The notes beneath the pieces are model-generated. The model was not told where the DNA came from, made no database searches, and worked only from the letters and a program-made list of their open reading frames with translations. A stretch of 40,261 bases of DNA from Nanobdellota archaeon (GTDB taxonomy: Archaea > Nanobdellota > Nanobdellia > Pacearchaeales > GW2011-AR1), in NCBI GenBank assembly GCA_018817405.1, contig JAHITZ010000009.1, positions 1 through 40,261 of the forward strand. The letters are read 5' to 3'. The translations under genes and the position numbers were made by a program. This document shows, one piece after another, positions 18,654-27,548 of the stretch (position 1 is its first letter; each line of letters opens with the position of its first letter).

Positions 18654-19052
18654 TCACTTTCTCCAAATCCGCGGATCGTTCCTCTTATCAACATAATCGT
18701 GGTGATGTATCGGTTGCTTCCAACCAGAACTCCGAAGCTCTATCTTCATTTGCAAATCTTTCCCCTCCGGAACTCGCTCCATCTCCAGATATCTCTTCAA
18801 ATATCTATCAACTTCTCCCTTGACATTCTGAACAGCTAGATTTATCTCATAATCACTACAGTCTCTTAACGCCTTCCTTGCCCCTTCTTCAAATACCAAC
18901 TCCTCAACCCCAACCATCTTCAAAACATCCATCTTCTCCTGCACTTTAAGATACGCCCCGCAAAAACTCCCCATCAAATCCCAAAGCAGTGGCCTCACAT
19001 CTCTCAATAAAAAATCCCGATACTCCGCACTCAATTCTTCTTGGATGTACAT
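18654..19052 (-). CDS. hypothetical protein
   Basis: 132-aa ORF, no family recognised. Confidence 0.45.
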   Translation of the reverse strand: MYIQEELSAEYRDFLLRDVRPLLWDLMGSFCGAYLKVQEKMDVLKMVGVEELVFEEGARKALRDCSDYEINLAVQNVKGEVDRYLKRYLEMERVPEGKDLQMKIELRSSGWKQPIHHHDYVDKRNDPRIWRK

Positions 19053-19107
19053 ATATTTTCTACTAAATACATTCTTTTAAACCCTCGCACCCTCAAATCT
19101 AAGCAAC

Positions 19108-19764
19108 ATGGCAAAAAAGAGGACAAGAATAAGATACACACAAAATGATATAGACAACTTCTTCGAGTGGGGCATTAACTTAAAAAATAGGATTATATAT
19201 CTCAGTTCAATCAGTTCCGATGTCGAAGGAAGAGAAGAAGGAGTCAATTATGAAATGGCCGAGTATGCAATAAAGGGTTTAGCGCTAATGGGAAATACCA
19301 AGCGAAGAATAACCATTTTGATGAACAATATCGGAGGCGATTGGTTCCACGGAATGGCAATTTATGATGCGATAAGGCGCACACAATATCATGCTCCCGT
19401 CGACATAGAAGTCTACGGTCATGCAATGAGCATGGGCGCGGTGATACTGCAGGCAGGCAGAAAAAGGTTAATGCATCCTAATTCTGCTTTAATGATACAT
19501 GACGGGAGAATAGGTAGAGACAGAGATATGCATGTCAGAGACGCGGAAAACTGGGGAAAATACGAATCTAAAATGTGTGACCGGATGTATGATATCTTTG
19601 CCGAAAGAAGCGGCCACTACAGATCCTTCTGGAAAAAGAGGTGCTCCCGTGATACAATCCTAACTCCAGAGGAAACTGTAGATTGGGGTTTAGCAGACGG
19701 CATCATAGAATCAACAAAAGCCCTACCTTGCGTAAAAAGAAAAAGAATCGATAGAAAAAAATAG
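19108..19764 (+). CDS. ClpP-like serine protease (ClpP/crotonase fold)
   Basis: ILMNNIGGDWFHGMAIYDAIR, GHAMSMGAVILQAG (Ser), NSALMIHDG (His), SRDTILTPEETVDWGLADGII (Asp). Confidence 0.82.
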   Translation: MAKKRTRIRYTQNDIDNFFEWGINLKNRIIYLSSISSDVEGREEGVNYEMAEYAIKGLALMGNTKRRITILMNNIGGDWFHGMAIYDAIRRTQYHAPVDIEVYGHAMSMGAVILQAGRKRLMHPNSALMIHDGRIGRDRDMHVRDAENWGKYESKMCDRMYDIFAERSGHYRSFWKKRCSRDTILTPEETVDWGLADGIIESTKALPCVKRKRIDRKK

Positions 19765-19814
19765 CATAATAAACCTTAATAACTCCTTTCCCTATTTCTT
19801 ATCATAAAAAGAGA

Positions 19815-21125
19815 ATGGCATACGACATCATAATTGGCAGAGACGAAACAGACAAAGAACGTTTTGGTGACAGAGGATTGATTTTCATAGGAAAAGGCTA
19901 TGTCAAAATGGGTCAGTACACTTCACTATCAAACAAAATTTGGATGGACATAGCTCGCTCTCACGTAATCCTCATCGCTGGAAAAAGAGGCTCTGGAAAA
20001 TCCTACAGTCTCGGAGCAATCGCAGAAGAACTCGCCAACCTCCCACCTGAAACTGCAAAAAACATCGCGCCAGTAATCTTCGACACAATGGGAATCTTCT
20101 GGACAATGAAATACAAAAATGAGAAAGACAAACCCCTCTTGGATGAATGGGGACTCAAAAGCAAAAACCTCCCAGCAAAAGTCTTCGTCCCTTTCGGCAG
20201 AGAAAAGGAATACAAGGAAAAGCAAATCCCTTTCGACAAAACATTCGCCCTCCTCCCTTCCGAGTTAGACGCAGAAGACTGGATTACAATATTCGATTTA
20301 GAGATGACCTCGCTCCCAGGAGTTTTATTAGTGAGAATAATAACAAATCTGCGCGATAAAGAGGACAAGTTCACAATAAAAGAAATCCAGAAAGAAATCC
20401 ATGACGACTCTCACGCATCAAAAGAAACAAAAGAAATTGTTTCCGCGTTATTCTCTGCAGCAGATACATGGGGCATTTTCTCTAAAACAAAAGAAGGAAC
20501 AGAAATTTCAGCCTTAGTCAACGCAGGCACAACAACAATCCTAGACGTTTCAATCTACTCTTCAATCGGCGCATTCAACGTCCGCGCCCTTGTAATTTCG
20601 TTGATAACAAGGAAACTTTTTGACACGCGTATGACTGCAAGAAAAAAAGAAGAACTCGAAGCTCTCCAGCACGGTCAAGATTACCTATCTTACAAAACAA
20701 CCAGAAAAGAACCTTTAGTCTGGATTTTTATTGATGAAGCCCACGAATTCCTTCCAAAAGAAGGCAAAACACCTGCAACAGACGCCCTTATACAAATTTT
20801 AAGAGAAGGCAGACAACCAGGTATCTCTCTTGTCCTTGCAACTCAACAACCAGGCCAGATTCATAAAGATGTAATGACTCAATCAGATATTGTCCTAGCC
20901 CACAGATTAACAGCCCAGCCAGACATCGAAGCTTTAAATCAAATAATGCAAACTTATCTCTTAAAAAATATTAAGCAACAGATTGACGACCTCCCTGCAT
21001 TAAAAGGCTCAGCCATAATCCTCGACGACAACTCAGAAAGAATTTACCCAATCAGAGTCAGGCCGCGATTCACTTGGCACGGCGGCGAAGCTCCGACAGC
21101 TGTGAAGGCAGAGAGGAAGATTTAA
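19815..21125 (+). CDS. HerA/DUF87-type ATPase
   Basis: HVILIAGKRGSGKSYSLG, WIFIDEAHEFLP, LREGRQPGISLVLATQQPGQIHKDVMTQSDIVLAHRLT. Confidence 0.88.
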   Translation: MAYDIIIGRDETDKERFGDRGLIFIGKGYVKMGQYTSLSNKIWMDIARSHVILIAGKRGSGKSYSLGAIAEELANLPPETAKNIAPVIFDTMGIFWTMKYKNEKDKPLLDEWGLKSKNLPAKVFVPFGREKEYKEKQIPFDKTFALLPSELDAEDWITIFDLEMTSLPGVLLVRIITNLRDKEDKFTIKEIQKEIHDDSHASKETKEIVSALFSAADTWGIFSKTKEGTEISALVNAGTTTILDVSIYSSIGAFNVRALVISLITRKLFDTRMTARKKEELEALQHGQDYLSYKTTRKEPLVWIFIDEAHEFLPKEGKTPATDALIQILREGRQPGISLVLATQQPGQIHKDVMTQSDIVLAHRLTAQPDIEALNQIMQTYLLKNIKQQIDDLPALKGSAIILDDNSERIYPIRVRPRFTWHGGEAPTAVKAERKI

Positions 21126-21219
21126 ACAAATAAAATTCTTTATTTAAAAAGAAATATCCTTTGCAACAAAACTATCAGAATAACTATATTGTTTTAAATT
21201 CCAATAACTCTAAATTCCG

Positions 21220-22155
21220 ATGAAAGTTGCTATTACAGGAATCTCTGGAGGTATCGGCACTGGCTTGACAAAAAAACTTCTTTCAGATCCGGATTTAGAA
21301 AAAATAATTGGAATAGACATCCGCCCTCCAAAAATTCATCATCCAAAAATAGAATTCCACAATCTCTGCGTCTCCTCGCCTCAACTAAGAGAAATAATCC
21401 CTGATGAAAGACCAGATACTCTTGTGCATTTAGCTTGGATGGTCTCTCAAAACCACAACCAAAAAAAAGAATACCGAACAGATGTTCTCGGCTCGCAAAA
21501 CGTTCTCAAAGCCTGTTCTGAAGTAGGAGTTAGGAATGCAATCGTAACAAGCACCGGAAAAGTTTACGGAATGCGCGTAACAAACTCCCACATAGACAGA
21601 TTCACAGAAGAATCCCCCCTTGTTGCCGAAAAACAGCTGACCTATGTGAAACACAAAATCCTTCTTGAACAAATGTGCGCAGATTTCGCACAACAACATC
21701 CTGAAACATCTTTAACAGTATTCAGACCTTGCACAGTTTTGGGCGAGCATATAGACACTCCAATAACAAGAAGCATGAAAAACAAAATAACTTCCTTGAT
21801 GGACTACAATCCAGAAAGACAATTTGTTGACGAGGAAGACGTCGTGGCCACAATTTATATGGCAATCACACAACCAAGACCCGGCGTTTTCAACATTGCA
21901 TCAGACACAACTGTCCCTCAGCGAAAGCTCCACCAACATGCAAACAAACCTCACAGAGAAATATTATCTTGGATGGCAGAAGTAGTTCTCGACGCAGGAT
22001 TTAAACTGCATTTAAGCAAAATAAATTCACAAGCTCTTAGTTATCTAAAACATTCTATAGTAATTTCAAATGGAAAATTAAAAAGAGAATTTCCTTACAA
22101 GCCAAAATTCACAACCGAACAAGTTTTAGAAAGATTTGGAGAATTAACAAACTAA
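21220..22155 (+). CDS. NAD-dependent epimerase/dehydratase (extended SDR)
   Basis: MKVAITGISGGIGTGL Rossmann motif, LVHLAW, TSTGKVYG, YVKHK. Confidence 0.85.
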   Translation: MKVAITGISGGIGTGLTKKLLSDPDLEKIIGIDIRPPKIHHPKIEFHNLCVSSPQLREIIPDERPDTLVHLAWMVSQNHNQKKEYRTDVLGSQNVLKACSEVGVRNAIVTSTGKVYGMRVTNSHIDRFTEESPLVAEKQLTYVKHKILLEQMCADFAQQHPETSLTVFRPCTVLGEHIDTPITRSMKNKITSLMDYNPERQFVDEEDVVATIYMAITQPRPGVFNIASDTTVPQRKLHQHANKPHREILSWMAEVVLDAGFKLHLSKINSQALSYLKHSIVISNGKLKREFPYKPKFTTEQVLERFGELTN

Positions 22156-22626
22156 CTACCTAATCTGACCTATTCGAATATTTCCAAATTCTTCCTTCGT
22201 CAATCTTTTCTTCTCCCACCTCTCACCCATTCGCTCCAACACAAAGAATTCTCTTTTAATAACATTAGTAAGGTTGTTGTTATAAGAAGTTGTCTCCATC
22301 ACATGCGTGCCCGCATCATTCCACCTGACATTTGAGTAGCATCCAAGAAGAGAACCCCATGCATTATGTCCTCTGTCTGCCATCCCTGCTTCAACCAAAT
22401 GACTTCCTCCTTTAATACCTATCCAGTGCTCATATCCAAACTTAACACCGTCAGGCATGCTGTCTGCATGTATCGCTCCCCCATGCAAAAGCGTTACAAT
22501 TGGATGATGTGGAAAAGAAGTCATGTAAGCTTTCTCGCCTTCACCAATCTTAGGAATCCCTGCACAGCCAGCCAAAGCAGTAGAAACCAAAACACTAACA
22601 GCAAAAGCAGTATTTCTCAATTTCAT
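22156..22626 (-). CDS. putative lipoprotein
   Basis: Signal peptide and lipobox VSTALAGC. Confidence 0.55.
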   Translation of the reverse strand: MKLRNTAFAVSVLVSTALAGCAGIPKIGEGEKAYMTSFPHHPIVTLLHGGAIHADSMPDGVKFGYEHWIGIKGGSHLVEAGMADRGHNAWGSLLGCYSNVRWNDAGTHVMETTSYNNNLTNVIKREFFVLERMGERWEKKRLTKEEFGNIRIGQIR

Positions 22627-22680
22627 TTCCTACACTCACAAGAACGCTTTTTATAGTTTTGTAGTGTTGGAGATATATAA

Positions 22681-22941
22681 TCAATTCCCCCTCTCCGAGT
22701 CAAAACTTTCAATACTGCTCGGCAAAATAAATTTATTAACAAGTTTCTTAGCAAACTGAGGCTTCCCATGCATATATTTTAGAAAAGACATGTCTCTTCC
22801 AGAATAACTAATATGGTTTGCCAAGACAAAAGGCATTTCTTCACTAACTTTTTTCAATGGAATTGTATAATCAAAATATCCAACCCATGGAATCGCAAGA
22901 AACTGCAAGCACAGGCAAAGAATGAACTTTTCTCTTCTCAT
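22681..22941 (-). CDS. hypothetical protein with N-terminal hydrophobic segment
   Basis: 86-aa ORF. Confidence 0.45.
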   Translation of the reverse strand: MRREKFILCLCLQFLAIPWVGYFDYTIPLKKVSEEMPFVLANHISYSGRDMSFLKYMHGKPQFAKKLVNKFILPSSIESFDSERGN

Positions 22942-22952
22942 CTCTCCTTATG

Positions 22953-23067
22953 CCAAGATGCTTGTGCAGAAAACCGCACACTTAAGTGTGCGGATGAATG
23001 CATCTTGGGCATCCAAAAGTCCAAACAAACCGCACATTTTAAGGTGCGGTAAGCGACAAGGACTTTT
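22953..23067. repeat. two tandem nested hairpins (copies D1, D2)
   Basis: D1: CCAAGATGC ... CCGCACACTTAAGTGTGCGG ... GCATCTTGG. D2: AAAAGTCC ... ACCGCAC-N8-GTGCGGT ... GGACTTTT. Confidence 0.85.
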
Positions 23068-23332
23068 TGATTTCATAATATGTTCTATTTACCAAAACCC
23101 ACGCGACTCTGGAAATAGTGCCCAGAGGCAAAGGTAAAAAATCAGAAGCAAAAATCACTCCAATTGAAAAATGCACACCAAGATTCTTTAAAACATATTT
23201 AGATTTATCAAGTTTCTCAGAAAGCCCGTCTGAAAAACGCCCCCCCCAATTCTCGCTTACTTCTTGTTCATCAATCATCCCCTCAACACTCTTTCTAATG
23301 CTTTCTTCGCTATAAAATTTCTTATTTCTCAT
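23039..23332 (-). CDS. small membrane protein
   Basis: MRNKKFYSEESIRKSVEGMI...; the upstream ORF extension overlaps the acyl-CoA synthase-family gene, so the internal ATG is preferred. Confidence 0.5.
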   Translation of the reverse strand: MRNKKFYSEESIRKSVEGMIDEQEVSENWGGRFSDGLSEKLDKSKYVLKNLGVHFSIGVIFASDFLPLPLGTISRVAWVLVNRTYYEIKKSLSLTAP

Positions 23333-23354
23333 AAAAGTCACATGCTGTTGCCGT

Positions 23355-24635
23355 TTAACCCCTCTCCACAATCTCCAACAACTCTCTCTCCCCAACCCCT
23401 TTCTGCATCTCCGCAATCTCCAACAACTCTCTCTCCCCAACCCCTTTCTGCCTCCCTGCCATCTCCTTAAACTCATCAAAAATCCTCTGGCTTCCCCCAT
23501 AACCATTCTTTGCCAAACAATCATAAACAGCATGTCTTCCAGAATGCTTTCCAATCCAAAGTTCTCTCCCCTGTCTTCCAACTTCTGAAGGCGGAAAAAT
23601 CTCATAAGTTTCCGGCCCAGCCATCAAACCAGCCTGATGTATCCCTGCCTCTGTCCTAAAGATATTCCTGCCGATAATCGGCTTTGTATCTGGAATCTCA
23701 ACACCAATTAATTTGTAAACTTCGTCAGCTGTCGGTCCAATCTTAGAAATATCAATCCGAGTAGTCATTCCGTAAATCTGCGGCTTCAACTTCAAAGCCA
23801 TCACAACACTTTCCAAAGGGGCGTTCCCAGACCTTTCTCCAATCCCTCCGATTGTTCCCTGAAAAATATCAACCTTCCCTGTCTCAATCGCTGTCAAACT
23901 ATTTGCCGTCGCCAAATCCAAATCATTATGAAAATGAATTGCAAAAGTCGCCTTCCTAAAATTAAAAACATTTTCAGCAATATAATTAATCTTAAAAAAA
24001 GTTTCAAAAGGAGTCATCTCCCCGACAGTATCTGTAAAACCGATATTTACAGCACCAGCATCAATCACCGCCTCATAAATTTCTGTTAAAAATTCAGGCT
24101 CTGTCCGAGAAGCATCTTCAGGAGAAAACGAAATCATCGCAAATCCCTTGCTCCGCGCGTAACAAATTGCCTTGACTGCCCTATCAATTATCCTCTCTTT
24201 CGAAGCATCTCTAAATTTAAACTTCATATGTTCTGGTGAAGTCCCGATAAAAATTGAAACCCCTCTCTTGCTCACCCCTGCCAATCTTAGTCCTTCAAAC
24301 GCTGCATCAATATCACTCTCAACAGCACGGCACAAGCTCGTAACTCTCGGCATGTCTCTACTTTTCCCAAAATAATTAGTGATTCTTTTCAATGCCTCAA
24401 CCTCACTGCCACCAGCCCCTGCAAAAGCTGCATCAATTGAATCAACCCCCATCTCCGCCAAAAGCCCAGCAATCCTGACCTTCTCGTCAGGAAGAAGACT
24501 TACACCAGGCGTCTGCTCCCCATCCCTCAACGTAGAATCACTAACCAGCAATTCCCTGCTCTTCTTAACAAAAGAAATCTTATGCCAAATATACTTATTT
24601 ACCAGTCCTTCTGCTGCTCTTTTAACCAGCCCCAT
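23355..24635 (-). CDS. 2-isopropylmalate/homocitrate/citramalate synthase family protein
   Basis: SDSTLRDGEQTPGVSL, HFHNDLDLATANSLTAIE, GIGERSGNAPLE, AGIHQAGLM, GKHSGRHAV. Confidence 0.92.
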   Translation of the reverse strand: MGLVKRAAEGLVNKYIWHKISFVKKSRELLVSDSTLRDGEQTPGVSLLPDEKVRIAGLLAEMGVDSIDAAFAGAGGSEVEALKRITNYFGKSRDMPRVTSLCRAVESDIDAAFEGLRLAGVSKRGVSIFIGTSPEHMKFKFRDASKERIIDRAVKAICYARSKGFAMISFSPEDASRTEPEFLTEIYEAVIDAGAVNIGFTDTVGEMTPFETFFKINYIAENVFNFRKATFAIHFHNDLDLATANSLTAIETGKVDIFQGTIGGIGERSGNAPLESVVMALKLKPQIYGMTTRIDISKIGPTADEVYKLIGVEIPDTKPIIGRNIFRTEAGIHQAGLMAGPETYEIFPPSEVGRQGRELWIGKHSGRHAVYDCLAKNGYGGSQRIFDEFKEMAGRQKGVGERELLEIAEMQKGVGERELLEIVERG

Positions 24636-24739
24636 CTCAAAAACCTATTAAAAGACTATTTATTAATTTGTATAAAACATGGATTATTGAGGTATGCTAA
24701 AATTAGTTCGCCTGTTTTATCAGAAGGAGATAATAAACA

Positions 24740-24793
24740 ATGGAAAGAGTAAGCGAATTAATAACTGTATACTACATTAGCATCTTGATATAA
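24740..24793 (+). CDS. possible 17-aa leader ORF with strong SD
   Basis: AGAAGGAGATAATAAACAATG then MERVSELITVYYISILI*, inside a nested inverted repeat upstream of the 24828 lipoprotein gene. Confidence 0.25.
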   Translation: MERVSELITVYYISILI

Positions 24794-24827
24794 CAAATTA
24801 TTTAAATTAAAGACATAGAGAAAACCT

Positions 24828-25601
24828 ATGGAAAAAAAGAGATTCCTTCTTACAGCCGCCTTACTTTCAGTAGCCACGCTTGTTGCATATCCAACCTGTT
24901 GCAACAGTCCTAAAAACCAGGAAAGAAATACACATACCAGAGGATTAACTTCTATTATAACTCCTGCTGCTGAAACTGAAGAAAGAACAGCCCCTAATGA
25001 AATGAACGCAGCCCTTATTCGAAATTACATAGAAGATTTCTCAGAGTTTTATGTAACAAGATTTCAAGAAAGCTCAAGTGATATGAAAGCAAATATCTCT
25101 CAAAAAGGAAAGGAACAAGTAGCCACAGATTATGGACATCTTCATCATATGTCTCTTCAATACGCTCTCAATCATCCAACAGGCCAAATAGCACAGCAAA
25201 ACTTAGAAACAATGGCTAACGAGATTTATCAAAGAATGAAAGCAGGCGCGATAACAAGCAGGGATTATGTAGATTATAACAATCCAAAACTAGTGAATGA
25301 AGTAAAAAAAGGATCCTCTATGTGGATTCAACTAAGAGTTGAACATTTTAGAAAATTGTTGGAAACACAAACAGACAAACCTCCAGAGTCATTCAAAGAA
25401 TTGCTAAATGCCGCCTACACTCAAGAAGAATATGCTCAGGTTTTAGAGCAGTTAATATGCGCATCAGATCAAATCTACGAAGGAGTAAAACAAGGGCTAA
25501 ATTTCATCCCAACAGTTTTAGGGGGAAAATCTTCAATAGATACAATAAAAAAAAGCAATAGAAGATTATACAAAAAATATGGTAACAAACCTTATGAATA
25601 A
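24828..25601 (+). CDS. putative exported lipoprotein, unknown function
   Basis: MEKKRFLLTAALLSVATLVAYPTCC signal. Confidence 0.55.
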   Translation: MEKKRFLLTAALLSVATLVAYPTCCNSPKNQERNTHTRGLTSIITPAAETEERTAPNEMNAALIRNYIEDFSEFYVTRFQESSSDMKANISQKGKEQVATDYGHLHHMSLQYALNHPTGQIAQQNLETMANEIYQRMKAGAITSRDYVDYNNPKLVNEVKKGSSMWIQLRVEHFRKLLETQTDKPPESFKELLNAAYTQEEYAQVLEQLICASDQIYEGVKQGLNFIPTVLGGKSSIDTIKKSNRRLYKKYGNKPYE

Positions 25602-26685
25602 AAAAAAGCGCGTAATGCTTGCCTTAACAGCCGGGATATTTAGCCTGAGTTCCACAGCTTGCTCTTCCCAATTAAGAAACGAAGAATATATTAGAGCCTT
25701 AGAAAGAATAGTAATATCCAATGATGGCACCCTTCATGACAATAAGGGAATCCACATCCAAGGAAAATTAACTCGGCCTAAATCAAGACCAACCACATTC
25801 TTAGAAGAAGTATGGAAAACCGAAACCAAATGCATCTCAGTTGAAATTCACAAACCATCAGACACCTGTCCAACACACACAATCGTTGTTTTACCAACTC
25901 TCGGTGAACCAGTAGAATCAATCAGAATTTTTTCAAAGACGTTAGCAGGATATGGAAACAGAGTAGTGGCTGTTGATGTACAAAGAGAATTATTTAAACA
26001 GGGTGCTGGAATAAGAGAAGTTCTGCCAACAATAGAGATGGTTATCTCTAAAATACACCACGAGTTCGAAGGGAGCCTTGCTTGTTTGGGCTCAAGCACA
26101 GGAGGAAATATTCTTATGGATTACGCATTAAGTGACTACCCTTCTATAAAATATATTGATGCATACGCAATCCACGCGTCTTATCTTCCATTTGCCACAG
26201 ATTTAGCACGGCAGATGAACCCAAGAATCGGACTAGCACAAGGATGCATAAGTCGTAAAATAATCAAGGCATTAAAACCAAGACTTACATTGAAAGATAT
26301 CCTCCTTGACCCAAAAAAGAGATACAACGGGACTGAGCTTGAACATTCCATTGATGAAAATCCAGGGTACACAAAAGATTTTGATACAGGAACTTATTTT
26401 GAATATGTAAACTTTACTCCGAAGAGAAGCCTCTCAGAATTAAATCGTCCGCTTTTAATCATCGCAGGAAACAACGATAGGCTCGTACCCAAAGAACACT
26501 TGGCAAAACTCTGGGATAGATTCCAGTCCCAAAGAGAAGCACCAACAGAGATTTACATTGTGCACAACAGGTTTGGCGAATTTAGAGATGCTCCCCACAT
26601 GGGTCTTGACACAAACCCCGAAGAAATCTCCGCAGTCATCCATCACTACGTCGGAGAAATCAAAAAACGAACAACCCCTCCCTAA
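25594..26685 (+). CDS. lipoprotein with alpha/beta-hydrolase-like fold
   Basis: Start ATG overlaps the previous stop (ATGAATAA). Lipobox LSSTAC, nucleophile elbow CLGSSTGG, RPLLIIAGNNDRLVP. Confidence 0.65.
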   Translation: MNKKKRVMLALTAGIFSLSSTACSSQLRNEEYIRALERIVISNDGTLHDNKGIHIQGKLTRPKSRPTTFLEEVWKTETKCISVEIHKPSDTCPTHTIVVLPTLGEPVESIRIFSKTLAGYGNRVVAVDVQRELFKQGAGIREVLPTIEMVISKIHHEFEGSLACLGSSTGGNILMDYALSDYPSIKYIDAYAIHASYLPFATDLARQMNPRIGLAQGCISRKIIKALKPRLTLKDILLDPKKRYNGTELEHSIDENPGYTKDFDTGTYFEYVNFTPKRSLSELNRPLLIIAGNNDRLVPKEHLAKLWDRFQSQREAPTEIYIVHNRFGEFRDAPHMGLDTNPEEISAVIHHYVGEIKKRTTPP

Positions 26686-26780
26686 AGACGAGGTATCAGG
26701 AACTAAAACAAAAATGTTAACAGACACACAAAATCCACAAAGAAGAGATTTAATACTTAATTACCAACTAAATTTTGAGG

Positions 26781-26825
26781 ACGGCAATTCCTCACACGGT
26801 TTTAAAACCTAGGTATCCTTGCCGT
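26781..26825. promoter_or_regulatory. nested palindrome in the 5' leader of a methyltransferase gene
   Basis: ACGGCAA-N10-GGTTTTAAAACC-N9-TTGCCGT, ending 7 nt before ATG 26833. Confidence 0.55.
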
Positions 26826-26832
26826 TGGTGTA

Positions 26833-27444
26833 ATGAATCAGCATATTGCAGAATCAAAAGAACATTTTAACAACTGGTCAAAAAAATACGACAGCTCCCT
26901 GCTTCAAAAGTTTTTCTTCCATCCAATCCAGCAAACTGTAATCCAAAACATAGCACGCCACACCGATGAAGAATTCTCTCTCCTAGATGTGGGCTGCGGC
27001 ACCGGAAAAATGCTCAACCAAATCTCAAGAAAATGGCCAAACGCACAACTGACCGGAGCAGACATCTCAGAAAAAATGATAACCCAATCCCAGCAAAAAA
27101 ACCCATCTTTAGAATTTAAAACAGCAAACGCGCAAGACCTTCCTTTCGAAGACAACACATTCAACTACACAACAAACACAGTATCTTTCCATCACTACCC
27201 AGAACCTCAAACAGCAGTGAACGAATTCTACCGAGTAACCAAACCCTGCGGAGTTGTATTAATCGCAGACCTCATCTATCCAATAATGCTCGGTAAAGGC
27301 TCTGTAAAAGCATATTCTCCAAAAGCAATGAGACAATTCTTCCAACAAGCTGGCTTCAAAGAAATCCGACAGCAAAGACCTGGGTATTTTTTATTTCCCG
27401 GAATCATAACAAGATTAACAATTGGAACTAAATTTTGCGAATAA
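26833..27444 (+). CDS. class I SAM-dependent methyltransferase (UbiE-like)
   Basis: LLDVGCGTGKMLNQI, GADISEKMI, ANAQDLPFEDNTFN. Confidence 0.9.
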   Translation: MNQHIAESKEHFNNWSKKYDSSLLQKFFFHPIQQTVIQNIARHTDEEFSLLDVGCGTGKMLNQISRKWPNAQLTGADISEKMITQSQQKNPSLEFKTANAQDLPFEDNTFNYTTNTVSFHHYPEPQTAVNEFYRVTKPCGVVLIADLIYPIMLGKGSVKAYSPKAMRQFFQQAGFKEIRQQRPGYFLFPGIITRLTIGTKFCE

Positions 27445-27548
27445 AGAAATCGTTAAAATTCGCTATCCCCAGTGTAAGTCCGCAGGGTATCTGGGAGATG
27501 TGGGCGGGGCGAGCAATTCACCAAAAAAGATTTTCAACAGAGCCACAA

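Noticed and set aside
22960-23070. CRISPR array
   Set aside because: Only two hairpin units, with inverted orientation and unequal spacers; no repeat-spacer periodicity and no cas genes.
10372-27469. Shared GGGATAGCGAATTT at 10373 and, inverted, near 27456
   Set aside because: A 14-mer match in a 40-kb AT-rich window is near chance expectation; not enough alone to call a repeat.
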